The notes: a model not told the origin generated them from the sequence alone. Positions 13,880 to 25,888 are shown, numbered from the stretch's first letter. The stretch is 64,000 nucleotides of DNA from Macropodus opercularis (GCA_030770545.1 CM061102.1:9103501-9167500), one strand, 5' to 3'. Numbers and translations: made by a program.

Positions 13880-14280
13880 GGGAAGGAATGAAAGCACTGA
13901 GCATTGCTGTTTCATATGGCAACATTGTTGGTCAAGGCCTAATTTGATGCAATTTAGCCAATAAACGTCTGCTTGGTGGTTTGAGAAGTACATTCTGTAG
14001 CAGTTTTTGAAGTCTCGTTTTTGCGTTAGTCTTCTTTAATAGCTGATAAAATATCTGTGGTACGAATTACAAAGGGCCATGTCAGTCATTTTACCTCCTT
14101 GCTTATTTTAGGCCGGAGTGTCATTTATTTCAGTGCCATCGGGGACAGACCCAGAATGTAAAAGCAGCGATATCTCCCTGCAGACGTAATAAACCTTAAG
14201 AGCAAGAATCCAAGTCCAACAGCAGGATTATTAAGAGTATTAATGAGAGAACACTGCAATTAATTAAATTCTTTATCTTT
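13880..14280. other. Candidate conserved non-coding element
   Basis: About 400 bp of high-complexity, repeat-free sequence with stop codons in all frames. It has AT-rich homeodomain-like cores (CAATTAATTAAAT near 14258), CCAATAAA near 13958 and a GGGGACAGACCC patch near 14143. The texture is typical of vertebrate developmental enhancers in long introns. No comparison could be made. Confidence 0.25.
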
Positions 14281-14289
14281 TACTGAATA

Positions 14290-14991
14290 TGTTCCAGTTT
14301 ACTTATAAGTAGGACTGAATGCTCTTTCTATGAAACATCTCTAATAAGACGCCTTTTGCATGAGGTTGTAATGGTTATATTTAGATTGTGTATGTTTTTA
14401 TTACTAAACCATTTCTTCTTCTTACTCCTTTATTATTTTGGAGAACTAGTCCTTGTTGCCATATGCAGCATGATGTGAAGAAATACTCTTTCTATCACAT
14501 CACAGTTAAATTATGGATGAATACTGAAATGCTCCATGTCCAACAGAAGATCCAAGAGAAACCACATTTACTGTTTCTTTCTACTGCAGTTTCCTTGGGA
14601 TTAAATCACTGCTTTCTAAATAAATCATATCAAATTCTACTGTAAAGCAGCCTCAGCTCTGTGATCATTATGCTTATGTGGGTAAAGGGTGGCTACAGGA
14701 TTAAGGAGTGTGAAGGTCACCTCTTCTCAAACAGGCTCCACTAGGACCAGCTGTATTGAGGATCTGCTACAGTCTAAAGATATGGCTCCTTTTTGGTTAG
14801 AGGCTCACTTTTAATAAGGTCAGGATTAGGGTGACCAGTGTATTACGACAAGGGCTTAGGATCAATGCTTAGTCCTGGAGAGAAGGCCACAATTTACCAG
14901 CTCAGTGCAACTGTGCTTAACGCTGTCTCATTATGAGCACTGGGCCTGGAGATTTTGGGTTTGGCTCTTCAGTAATAGCTCATGTCGGCAG

Positions 14992-14994
<3 letters not shown>
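14290..14994. other. Intron 1 sequence, nothing specific
   Basis: AT-rich unique sequence. The open frame at 14388-14645 shows no domain or splice context. Confidence 0.5.

Positions 14995-15050
<56 letters not shown>
14995..15050. repeat. (TG)28 microsatellite
   Basis: Perfect 56-bp TG run, the longest dinucleotide array in the window. It produces spurious Cys-Val open frames on the + strand. Likely hypervariable between individuals. Confidence 0.98.
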
Positions 15051-15052
<2 letters not shown>

Positions 15053-16900
15053 CGTGTGGGAGGGCAGAGGAGCGGGCGTTGGAAGGTGACCACTGGTGTG
15101 AGGATTTGTGCGTGTCAGCGGTTATGATTTAATATTCGCTATGTCTTCATTTACCATTTCCTTGTGCTTTCTCCGCCGCTATCTCGGTGACAGAGTAGCA
15201 TGATAATGTCACTGTGACGATGCTTCTCAGAGGATTAGCAGAGATTAGCATTAGCTGGTCCATTTGAACTGGGTGCACATACAGTAGCAATAGCATGTTG
15301 GCAAACTAGACACCAAGAGAAGGCACTGAATCGATCTGCAAAAGCTGTGAGAAAGGGAAACGTGCAAACAGCATATTAGACACAAGGTTGAGTATCTATA
15401 GCTTTTCACTGATCTTATTTGGACATGTATGTGAAAAGGAGCAGTAACATTTTTTTTTTTTTTACAAACAATGATTGTGGCAAATTTCTCAAAACACCAC
15501 TGGTGAAACTGGCACAAAAATAAATGACTGCTGCCAGAAGCCAGAACATGCAGTCGGCACTGGACGCGACATTCAATCTATCAAAAATAATCCAGCCGTG
15601 CTCAGTTCAAATCAAAGGTTTACGATGATAAAATTCCACAGCAGTGTAAGAGATATGTAAGCATAAAAATGGAAGAACGGGCTCCCAACCGATGAAGCCT
15701 AATTATGGCAAAGTACAGAAGCAGTGCTGCAAATACCGCATCACGGTTTCAAAATGTTTATGTTAAGCATACGAAGCCACAGTTTTAGTCTCTAATGAGT
15801 CTTAAACTCATTTCAGCCAGTAGAAGCTTCTGACTTGTGGGTATAGCGGAATGATGGACTGAGTAATTGAGTGCACTGTGAGACAAACACTAATGAGGAA
15901 GATAAAGGAGGAATTGAGTTAACAGTGTTTCTCTTTACTAATGATAAGAGATGAGAAGAGACAGAGAGGCAGTGCAAAGAATTCTGCTTTCCAGCATCTG
16001 CTGTACGTCTAACTTGTCAGCTTGTTGTTTTGCAAAACACAGTGCTTGCTCTATCCAACCACAGCAAAGTGAGAGAAAAGCAAATAGCTTTAAGATAGAC
16101 AGAGAAATTACCCATAATTGGAGACCATTTAAAAACATAATAACTTCTTTGTTTCCTCAGCAGGAGGTTCAGGGCCGGGGACGCTTTTTGATTAGAACTG
16201 GAGATGAGTTAGCTATAAAACTACCGAGCCAACCCTTAGCCAGGCCCATGCGGCGTGCATGCACATGGGGTAAATCTGCCTGCCCGAGTGCAAAGATTAA
16301 TCTAGAGGAGGCAGGATTATTAGGGTCCAGTGTGAGTCCACGGGGACCAGCTGAAATGATCGTATTCCCTCTCGAAGCAGCAGAACAAGCAAATGGGCTT
16401 GTAAAATCTCACAGCATCAATGCTAAACACCAACTTACAAAAAATTCAAATGGAGCGTGAAAATATGTATTAAAATCCAGCTGGAAACGTGCCACGGCAT
16501 CTTTAACAAAGATGTGTATGCGGTAGCAAATTGTCACCGTTCCACTGAGGAGGATAGTGGAAGTAAGCTTAGGGGTGTGTGCCACTTAGGGTGGGGGGAA
16601 TAATGTTGTGAAGCATATAATGGATTTGCAATGTGGCAAACAGAGACAGATGGTGCAGGGGGCTGTGTATTTCTCTGTGCTACGTGCTAGCGTGCGCACA
16701 CACACACACACACACTGTGCCCAACAAAATGCGTGTGGAGAAGAAATCCCCAAGGCGCGTTATGAATGCTGCCGCTCGCTCACCCAAGCCAAGGGTCTCA
16801 GTTCATTTGGTTTTTAACTGTTATAAATTGTCTCACTTGACTCCATCTTCCCTCCCCTCAACAACAGGCCTGGAGCAATCTCCACATAAAGAGAGGGCCT
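15051..16900. other. Intron 1 sequence with one repeat-poor block
   Basis: Includes a T14 run at 15450-15463 and (CA)9 at 16697-16714. 16080-16450 is repeat-poor and high-complexity. It lies inside a chance-length 169-codon + strand frame starting at 15951, with no recognisable protein features. Conserved non-coding DNA is the likelier reading. Confidence 0.4.
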
Positions 16901-16919
16901 GAATCCAGAGTTACAACCA

Positions 16920-17220
16920 ATATAGATTTTTGGAATATTCATAAAGAGGATCCTCGATGGTGTGAAGATACAGCATAACTAATCCCAACATCAATTAGAG
17001 TGACCGTCCCAGAAATATCACAAGTATGTGAACATATATATTAAATTTGCTTGAATTCCCGTATTTACAACATACAAGGAAATGCTGTTTCCTGCTTGAG
17101 TTTGTTAACAGGCCTGAGTCCACGGTGTGAAACCTTTTCAGCCGGATGAAATTTCACACCTATAGTTCTCCAAAGTAATCATTTAATTACAGCCTTTAAA
17201 TATAATGTCCGCGCTCTAGT
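16920..17220. other. Candidate conserved non-coding element
   Basis: Repeat-free AT-rich block with several TAAT/ATTA cores (AATTAGAGTGACC near 16992, AATCATTTAATTAC near 17177) and a GTGTGAAA / TTTCACAC inverted pair around 17126 and 17151. Stops occur in all frames. Enhancer-like by texture only. Confidence 0.25.
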
Positions 17221-20200
17221 TTCACTCGCAGGAACCCACACAGGAACACACACATGGTCTTCTAAAGATATTACAGAAACCACCACTTGCCTGGGAAACA
17301 AGAAGCGAGACAACGCAGCGGTAAAGACTGCTTTGATTTCTGGTGCGCACTAACCACAGTGGAAGGCCCGGTTTGATTCGGGTTTAGGACAACATCAGTG
17401 GAATCTTACTGCATAATTTCACTGCATTAGATGCGTTTATGTGCTCATGCAAAAGAGTGTCTAATAGCTTTCAAAGACCAAATTAAGATGTGGGGGGACC
17501 CTCGAGCTGATGATTAGACAAGGGACTAGAAAGCGACTTCTGGCAATAATATGAATACAGAAAAACACACATACACACTCATGTGCACACAAACAGGCTC
17601 ACACAGAAAGTCAATTAACATGAACATGTGTCTTTGGGGAATTATATTTCAATTAGCTTTAGCTACTTCTAGGCATCCTCTGAGACCATTACGCTGGTGC
17701 GTGTGTATTTGTGGATGCAGTAAATCCTGCTTTTCAATTAGTATCATACCATAATTCCATATTGTTATTGTACAAATGCATGTTAAGCAGTTAAGCACTA
17801 AATCAATCTTTCTGCGTGATTTCAAATAAGCATTTAAAATGAGGTTTATACATAAATATCTTAAGCAGATACAGTGAAACAAAAGGGAAGCAGCGCGTGA
17901 AAGGTGTGGACGTGAGCACAGAGGGAACACGTTATGAAGTAAATGTAGTATGTATAGTAACTTTCTCTCTGAACCGTCACTTAATGGACAGTTTATGAGC
18001 AGAGAGCAGAGCAGAGCAGGTACCAAGCACAAATGGAAAGTCTTAGAAATCAGTATCGTTTTCTCCAATCTTCATTCTGCTTTTGCTCTGTTTCCAACCT
18101 CTCTCAGCACGTTCCCTGAGATTTACTCATCCTGCCAACAAGCCCGTGTGTGTACGTTAACACAGAAAGTTCTCTGGGTGATTAAAAACAGGAGCAAAAA
18201 TGTCACAATGTCTAATCACCCTCCAGTTTTCAGTGCACATTATCAATGCAAACACAGTCTGAGAAAACAAAAGATTTGCCTGTTGATTCCTCGCTGCTCT
18301 GTCTTCTTTACTCTGCTGGGTGTTTGTGTGCACAACACGCACACGTATTTGCGTGAGCGTGTGTGTTTTTGGTCACGCACACATACAGATGCTGCTCTGT
18401 GTGTGGGAATGCTTCAGCCCAAATATAAGGGCTACTTTGCTTTGGCTGAATTCATTTCTGTCAAGAACAGACACAGAGTCCCCAAACAATATCACAGTTG
18501 GCGCAATAGAGTTGAGGGAGTAGGCAGAGTGAGAGAGGGAGAGTCACGGCTGTCCATATCTTCACCTCGCTTGAAGAAAATGATTACTGTAACATGTAGT
18601 ACCAAGTCTCCAGACCCGGTCCCCAAGGGAATGGCATGAAAAGGAGCCGTCATGTGAAAGGGCACACAACATAAAGAGAACATTATCAAGGCTAAGAGTT
18701 GTTAAGAGAAGAGAAAGAAGGTGAGCCGCAGAGCATATTAGGTTCAACAGTTAAATAAACCACTTCATTTGTTGGTTTATTAATATTAGTACATTTGGAT
18801 GTGTGCGAAACAAGTGCATAAAATATTGTCATTATTTTTCTGTTTTGTTTGGACCTTTTTGCCTTTTCCTGGTTGGAGTCACCGATTAATGCAGTTAATT
18901 TTCCCAAACTTGATTGTGTTTGTGTCTCTTTATTCCAGAGTGTTTGAGATTAGTGACACATGGCTTGTCAAAGACTGCAGCTTCAGATTAGTCACCGGCT
19001 AATCCTTTGGAATTCAATGCTAATACAGACATCACATATACAGTACACGCCCGTGTACACGCCCATGTTTCATAGCGCTCGCACTCTGTGTCTTTCCCAG
19101 TACATGTACTTGTGTTTAATTTGAATGGGTAGATTATATCTAAGCGCTTAAGTCGGAACACAAACAAAAGAAGCTCAGGGAGCCTGCTTGTCAATCAAGG
19201 CGTTTAGATACACTGACCAATCCTAGGATTCCCTGTGCTTAGGAACGCCGTGCACCATATGTACTGCTCTTAGTGTTGGATCCCCGGGTTTCTATCCTGT
19301 CAACTTGCTGTGTCTCATTACATAAAGTCCGTGTTGATTAAATTTGTTGGTATCCTCGTAGACACACACAGGTGTGTTACCTTTGAAGAAACGCCCCATC
19401 AGCTGATCTCTTAGCTGAGCTTGCATACTTCTACCTACTGGGAGGTCTATTTAAGGTGCAAACACACTGTCTGCTGCTGCAGCCAAATCCACCTGAGGGC
19501 CTGTGTTCTCAGCATTCTCCACGGGAGGCTGCATGTGATGCCTCTTCTCTTGCTTTGGGTTGCATTTAAATGAAGCGTTGCGTAAGAGTTAAAACATGCT
19601 CTTTTATGCAGAAATCTAATCCGCATTCATTTTACATTGATAACATTTAGAACCATGTCGTTCGTTGACCAGGAAGCTGTCGGCCCTCGGCACTATTGTA
19701 CCAAAGAATGACTCTATTAGCTAATGCCTACAATAACACTTAGCTAGAATATAACATTTACTAGAGTTAAACTATCTTAGAAATGTGTCTGTGAATTTAA
19801 TTTTGACAACATAATTGTGTTTGGATTTGTTCTGGAATTGTGCAACCACCTGTGGCACACGCAGTAGCTGCGTTTATTCTATTTCCAGTAGACACTTGCC
19901 AGGATCAGTAAAAGCCGATATTGTTGGGTTCAGTAAACCAAACGGCTGCTTTAAAGTTCAGGTGATGTGTTTGTGCCCGCACAAAGAGGTGAGCTGGAAA
20001 CCTCACAGTTACATGTGAGATCTCAGCAGTTTGTAAGGCATATTGTGAGGCAAATGCTCAGGAGACACGGTCTTTATATCAGTGTGTTCAGACTTCACAG
20101 CAGACTCTCGCTGAATCTGTGACTTTCAGGGATATTTAACAACGAGCATATTGTTTTGTGAGTTGTTTTGTATGTGGTGTGTGCAGGGAATATTTCACCT

Positions 20201-20690
20201 TTCTCTATTCGACGTTACTCGATGGTATAGTAAAACAGTGATGCCTGATCTGCCGCGTCACCCAGCGTGGGTGCAACCTATTCTGCGTCTTGTTGTTACA
20301 GGTCTGTTTTCGCCATCGGTGAATCTCCTGTTGCCGACTCTGTGTGTGCATCAAGCTTAACAGTGACTGGCTTCCTTCTTTCACCTTCACTGTATCCATG
20401 AGTCTGAACCTCACTCGCCAGGGCCGTACTGTACATCTCCAAGCAAAAGCAGTTTCATTTGTTTACTGATGTGGAGGCGAATTATAATCAATTTGCTTTG
20501 CTGGAGCAATTCTGGGGACGCACATTTCCACACTGTCACGAAGAGGTTGTAAGCTGTGAATCCTACCATGTTCCCCTCCAGCTGCCTCCTCCTTTCTGTT
20601 TTAACTTTTTAACACCTGGACTAACAAAAGACTGGCTTTGATCATGGGAAATCCCTTGGCAGAGCAGCAATGAACCCACAGTAGAACCCG
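17221..20690. other. Intron 1 sequence, no gene supported
   Basis: Contains the longest open frame of the window (17950-18639, + strand, 229 codons). It lacks a recognisable domain, has CA-repeat-derived His-Thr patches and no splice context, so I treat it as chance. 20455-20540 (AATTATAATCAATTTGC core) is high-complexity. A direct repeat ACACGCCC occurs twice near 19045-19062. Confidence 0.4.
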
Positions 20691-20951
20691 GTGTGTGTGT
20701 GTGTCTGTGTGATGCACATGGAGCCGGTGATGCTCTACACTGAGGATTCTCAGCACTGAAGCTTTGTGGCGTTGGTGTAAGGTACAGAGCGCCTCACGTG
20801 CTCTACTCATCAAAGCACAGCCATGAAAATAAATACATCGCTAACATACACAAGAGGGAGGGAGCGTGCAGGCGAGCAAGAAAAAGAGAACATCTTGTTT
20901 TTCTCGTGTAATCAGTGGCTCTGCAAACACACACACACACACACACACACA
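20691..20951. repeat. (GT)7 and (AC)12 microsatellites
   Basis: (GT)7 lies at 20691-20704 and (AC)12 at 20927-20951. The unique sequence between them is not repetitive. Confidence 0.9.
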
Positions 20952-23160
20952 GGCCGCTTGTTATCAGAAGCTTTCCCACGCCGCTGTGGTACAAAGCTCC
21001 GCACCAGGATGGGAGGATAAAGCAAGGGAGGAATGGACGGAAGTACAGAGGGATGGAGGGTCAGCCTTCAGCAGCTTAGACTCACTGTGGGGATAAACAC
21101 ATCCCTCAGCAGGGGTTTGTATTTAGGCTAGCAAGATCAGAGTTCAATACCGACGGACTGGCAGGAAGGGAGAGCGACAGAAAACAGACAGAGCAGCTGA
21201 GATAAACAGGCATCCAGCAAAACAACAACCAGTGTACATATCACACACACGTTGGATGAAGCTGCACATCCCTCCTCCGTACTTCTCCTCCCACATTACT
21301 CTTACATCAAGTCCTCTCTTCTAGAACATCTCCCTATTTCTCTGTCACTCTCCACCTCTATCTCCCTTCGCCTGCCGCTCAGCCCAGAGCTCTTACGTAA
21401 GAGGCCTATTTGCATAACAGGCTGTTTTCTCCGGATCACATGGGCCCATGAAACACACTGGGTAATATGTTAACAACTCAGCCTTGTTGGTAAACAACAA
21501 CCATCATCAGCTCCTCACATTTGCACTATATACGGTGCAGGTCTAGTCAGTGACAGAGATTCAGTGTCTCTGGATGTCTGATGCCAGCTGGCGCCAGGAC
21601 AGAGGGGCTGAAACAGCTGTCATTTACGGAGCGTGCAGATATGGCTTCAGCTAGACAGACTTCATTCAGGAGGAGGCTGACCTGCCTGCTGTGTGGAACC
21701 TATACAATAATAGGTCTTGCACTGAGAGATGACTGTTGAAATCAAGCAGCCTAGCATTATCCTCTTCAGGGTTAGGGAGAGAGAGGAAGCGGACGCGTGC
21801 GGTGGAGAGCCACACATGAAACGAGCCCTGCTGGTACCGGCATCCTTATGCGTTTGCCTCTTCAAACCTAGGTTTTTTAAACGGGGCACATATTTGCAGG
21901 AATATATGCAAACACACATACAACACACACACACGCTCACTCATAATGAGTGTGCTGGCCTTAACAGAATACACAGGATGAGAGAGGCTCTGGAACGTCA
22001 ATCAATGTTACAGTGCGAGCTGTCAGATATAACAGATACGCAAAGATACCTCATTATACTCCACTGAAGAATGGCCTCAATCGCGCCGGGTTATTAAGGA
22101 AAGAGCTCCCACTCTCACATGTGCAAACACACATGCACTTCAAAGAGGCAGAACAACAAATGATCAAGGGAATCAAACGCAAATGATCTCTTTGTCATTT
22201 ACTCCTGTTTAAAACAGCAGCTAGAGTCAAGATTATGCTTTTGTCTTTCCTCTTAATACAATTGTTTCCCAAAGTGTTTGGGCTGTCTAGCATGAAACCG
22301 ACACTCAGTGTGGCATGTGTGGCTCCGCTGTAGTGACATGGGGTCTTTCAGGGGTGTAAATCTCTCCGCCCTGTAGCCACTGTCACATACAGTTTGAATG
22401 CACCGGTCCTGGAACACCACCACGTTCCCAACGAACAAATGCTGCACACAGTTTGAAACTCGTGGAAATGTACTAATCTTTCAATTGGAAACTCTGTGAA
22501 TATGTCCTCTGTCGCCTCTCTACTCGTTGTGTGTTATTTCACTGCTGTTAATTTATTCTATAACAGTCACAGAACCATCCCACAATTCACTGTGACCTTG
22601 ACCCCCAAAGTCACTTTACTCTGTGTTTACCAACACATGACGGGATCATAATCACATCCACATGCAGTGAAGTTCATCCAAATTGATTTTTATCTTCCCA
22701 GCTTGACCACATGTGCTGTGTTTTTCAGATGAGCTGCATGAGTCTTATCCTGAGGGGAGAATCTGTCTTTACATCAGTTGCAAACATTAAGGGGAGATGA
22801 TGTTTTAGTTTTAACAGAGTTATTCCAATAAAACCCATCCTGTTGTTTCCACAACTAATTTGACAGGAGTCCTTTTCCAACCTCACAACACAGCGGAGTA
22901 GACAGTGCGTGTTAACCTACGTCTCCACACATGCATTTAAGAAACGTGCGTCAAACATGCAAGAGAAAAGACGGTAAACGAAATGGAATCCACATATTGT
23001 GCATATGTGCCGTCTACTAGTGTTGCTGTAATCGACAACACCAAGCAGATCGGTGCGTAAAACGTTCCAGCGTCTCCGTGACTCATCCAAGTGCCGCCAA
23101 GTCAAACCGTGCTGGTTGTCTGGTGAGGTGTGTCTTCCTAGCGGCACAACGCGAGAGCAC
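20952..23160. other. Intron 1 sequence near the 5' end
   Basis: Unique DNA with a short (AC)6 at 21923-21934. A perfect TCAAGGTCA (minus strand of 22593-22601) is an NR5A/ERR-type half-site. 22315-22362 matches 24832-24880 across the promoter and is listed as a repeat pair. Confidence 0.45.
22315..22362 (+). repeat. Diverged dispersed repeat, copy 1
   Basis: About four fifths of positions agree by eye with 24832-24880. The shared core is GTGTGGCTCYGCTGTAGTGA followed by ATGG and TGTAAA. The copies lie on opposite sides of the promoter in the same orientation. I do not recognise the family. Confidence 0.55.
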
Positions 23161-23570
23161 AGACGCAGGAGACGCACTCGTCCGTATGTGTGTGTGTGTG
23201 TGCGTGTGTGTGTGTGTGAGAGAGAGAGTATTTATGACTTTGCTGTCATCTGAGCAGGCTTACCCTTATTCCTAAATATTAACACCCAACACATCCCTAA
23301 TGCCACGGGACAAGCTCTTCCTTCTGTGGCCGTCTCCCATCTCGCACATTTGCAGAGACGCACACGCACATTCAACGCACGTACACACATGCGCAGGCAC
23401 AATTAATGCGCACGAGAAAGAAAAGGAAGGATCTTTTCTGCTTCGACCCGCGTGTGGCCGTGCGTTCTGCCCTGCTGCTGGCCTGTCACATGCGCGTATA
23501 CACACATTATTGCGCACATGCGGTACACGCACACAAACACACGCGCACGTACGCACCACTCGTCCCAGGC
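23161..23570. repeat. Degenerate CA/TG/CG-rich tract next to exon 1
   Basis: 23187-23218 is a TG run with one TGCG interruption, continuing as GA to 23228. From 23345 to 23565 the sequence is rich in CACACG, CGCAC and TGCGC words, an alternating purine-pyrimidine texture. This occupies the first 400 nt of the inferred intron. Confidence 0.8.
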
Positions 23571-23574
23571 TCAC

Positions 23575-23635
23575 CTTTTGAGAGAATCCCATAAATAGTG
23601 TAGAGGCTGAAAATCAAATGACTGTTGAGGTTCAT
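23575..23635 (-). CDS. cadm2: First coding exon (signal peptide) of a cell-surface protein, probably Cadm2
   Basis: Read on the minus strand, this exon starts at the first ATG after the promoter (context acaggATGA). It encodes MNLNSHLIFSLYTIYGILSK plus one base of a Gly codon, and is cut by a consensus donor (AAAAG then GTGAGC, intron from 23574). Residues 7-19 are hydrophobic, which fits a secretory signal peptide. As I remember it, the human CADM2 first coding exon also has 20 codons plus one base (phase 1), a Tyr at position 12, a Gly at 16 and a Leu at 18. Phase-1 junctions before the first Ig domain are usual in the immunoglobulin superfamily. CADM2 is a single-pass synaptic and axonal adhesion molecule with three Ig domains and huge introns, which fits an exon followed by over 23 kb without another clear one. 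The exon call is fairly secure. The gene name is an inference from short similarity, and another IgSF gene is possible. Confidence 0.55.
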
Positions 23636-23970
23636 CCTGTCTTCGGTTTCTTGCTCTTGCCTTTCCACGCTAATTTCTCCTGGCCGTGTCTCCCCACTGG
23701 ACCTGGAACCGGACCGGGCAGCCTCGTCAGCTGTCCAGGTGGACTTGAGAGTGCGTCTTTTTGCGCGTCCCTTAAAACGGCGTTAGGATAAGCGACTTCC
23801 CGACCGGCTCTGTGTTTGCTGTTCAAAACGAGAAGGTTGTCTCCCCTAAGAAGCAATGTTCTGGATATTTGGATGTTTTCAGGGACGTAGATACAAGCTC
23901 AGTTCACTGAACTGTGGACAGCAGCAGGCAGCCTCAGACTGAGAGCGGTCCTCCTCGAGTGACAGAGTAG
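23636..23970 (-). other. 5' untranslated leader of the minus-strand gene (TSS approximate)
   Basis: On the minus strand there is no ATG from about 24080 down to the start codon at 23635. CpG is far denser than in the surrounding DNA: I count about 27 CpG in 23636-24080, including clusters near 23752, 23780 and 23800. This is what a leader inside a CpG island looks like. An open frame without an ATG runs through the leader and stops at a TGA that overlaps the start codon (ATGA), so it is unlikely to be translated. The exact transcription start is not visible. I place it near 23960-24000, between the GC box and the ATG-free stretch. Confidence 0.5.
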
Positions 23971-24110
23971 ATGCTGCCGTCGCTGTACTACTGTCTGCCC
24001 TGCTTCTGCTGTGGCGCACAGTTCACCGTGCAGGGAACACGAGTGGATTGTTTGAGTCCCGCCCACACGGGTTTGACGGACATGACATGTAAACCAATCA
24101 CGAAGACCCG
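23971..24110 (-). promoter_or_regulatory. CpG-rich TATA-less promoter with GC box and CCAAT box
   Basis: The + strand shows CCCGCCCAC at 24058-24066 (a GC/Sp-family box on the minus strand) and CCAAT at 24094-24098 (ATTGG on the minus strand). They lie roughly 70-130 bp upstream of the inferred start of transcription. No convincing TATA box is present. CpG density falls off beyond about 24110, where AT-rich flank begins. The layout (CCAAT, then GC box, then ATG-free leader, then signal-peptide ATG) points leftward. Strand and role are inferred from motifs. Confidence 0.45.
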
Positions 24111-24740
24111 AGAATAAGACGTTGGGGGAAGGGGGGAGTGAACAGAAGGATGAGGGTGTTGGGCGAACGAGCTGCACACTGCAAAAATATTACAGTTTGT
24201 AGACTTTCTTATTTTTAAAAAATTAGTACATTTGTAATTATATGACACAAATACAGAAAGAAGTGGATCATCGCAAAAGCTGATTTCTTTTTTTCTTTCT
24301 TTTTTTTTTTTACGCAGCGCATATTAACACAATGTAAAACATAAAAATATAATACATTCAGCATAGATTACAGCGTGGAACTGAATCCTCTCATTGTATG
24401 ACCTGAGAAACAATCATTCAGTTTTTGCAGTGTAGACATATATATTCAGAACAGGTTTCACAGAGATGCTCCACAGACTGTAAACCTCGTTGAAAGAAAG
24501 TTTCGTTTTCTGATTCAGGGCTAAATAAATCGTTAATATTAGCAAATTTATTACATTTAATTTTAACTTCACTGATTTTATTTTACAAAGCATTGAGCTG
24601 TTGAAATAAATAAACTCTACACTAGGACTTCACTTCCCATCGCAGGTAACTGGTATGATGCTTCACTTTTGAACATGATGGCGTTCGTCATTTATAAGAA
24701 TGAAGGTACGAGCACATCTGCACTTTAGTGGCATGTTATA
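24111..24740. other. Proximal 5' flank, AT-rich
   Basis: An abrupt drop in CpG marks the edge of the promoter block. T-rich low-complexity sequence occupies 24287-24311. No gene signals. Confidence 0.5.
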
Positions 24741-24880
24741 ATTCTGCGTATTCCAATTCTACGTTATATAAATTTGATAAAAACACTTAGAGAATGAGGT
24801 TCGGTATTGTTTTGCTGCTCATATTTTGCCAGGTGTGTGGCTCTGCTGTAGTGAGATGGTGCTTTGCAGCGATGTAAACC
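24741..24880 (+). repeat. Diverged dispersed repeat, composite copy
   Basis: 24741-24826 aligns by eye with 27224-27320 (shared TTCTACGT, ATAAAT, GATGAGGT-type, TATTGTT and GCTCAT words in the same order, with small gaps). 24832-24880 matches 22315-22362. The segment therefore holds pieces found separately on both sides, as expected for fragments of one old element. Family not recognised. Confidence 0.5.
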
Positions 24881-25888
24881 CTGTTGTTAGATACCTGGGA
24901 ATCAGAAGGAAGTTCAATATCATTCATATACATGCACTCCCCCAACTAGATCCATAGGAAGCAAGGTCAAAATCAGTAAGTCCCATTTGCGTTAACAAGC
25001 GCCTGAGCTTCGAGGATTGTCATGCAGGGGACAATCAGACGAGTGGATTCGTGAGGTGGGACGTGATGAGACCAGGCGGTGTTTGGGTGTAGGCGACGCA
25101 GGGTTCAGCCCCTTCCAGAGGACGGTTGGGACTGGAAGAGAGGGGGAAACGCTCCGTTCTGCGTCCACGACTGAACTGTCAATAACTGTGACCACAGATT
25201 CTAATTTAAAAGGTTTATTATTAACTATATCACATATGAGATAATTTCGTCCTTTTAAAAGATCTCAGAGATCTGATAGAGGGTCAGGTGCTGTATCGCG
25301 TTGTGGCAGAGGCTCGTCTCTCTCTCTCTTACGTTGCATCTTTAGCTTCATTATGAGGCTGCTTTTGAAAGCACCATATGCATTATTTATAAAAGATTAC
25401 CTTTGCTTTTTGACTTTTACCAATAGCTTGTTGTTTCCAACACTTTCTTAGCAGAAAATGTCCTGTCCATACATGTTAGTCACGGCATCATTTCATTTTG
25501 TTTTTCAATTTTATTCAGCTTTCATTCAGCTTCATTTCCTACACATGCGAGCTGTACGTGCCCCACACACATGGTGTCCTTTGTTTTGAGTAAAACCTTT
25601 TCATCTGTTTGTAGAAGATGTTCTATAAATACACTTGGCTTGTTCTGTTGATCGTATTTTTGGTCAATCCACTCTGAGAGGGGGTGCAGCACACCTTGTA
25701 ATGGCTCATTTCACACTCTCAGAATTGGTGTGTGCCATTCCTGAAGGCGCAGCACGGAGCCACGGGGTCTTCTCTAAAAAGTCTTCGGATCCAGGAGAGA
25801 GAAAAGACAGTGGACCGATAGAAGCAGCACATTCAAGTTTCTGCTTCACCTGGGACAGTCTGGGTGCTCCAGATGGCAGATGGACAAG

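Noticed and set aside
14905..15132. Cys-Val rich open frames
   Set aside because: Direct translation of the (TG)28 microsatellite.
15951..16460. 169-codon + strand frame
   Set aside because: Composition and residue order look random. It overlaps a stretch that reads better as conserved non-coding DNA.
17340..17390. tRNA-like or SINE B-box (GGTTTGATTCGGG)
   Set aside because: No A box at proper spacing, no cloverleaf, no poly-A or TSD.
17950..18639. 229-codon + strand open frame, the longest in the window
   Set aside because: No recognisable domain, CA-derived His-Thr patches and no splice or promoter context. One such frame is plausible by chance in 64 kb on two strands.
23272..23592. Alternative ATG (23592) opening a 106-codon minus-strand frame
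   Set aside because: It reads through the splice donor into CA/CG-rich intron, and it is not the first ATG of the transcript.
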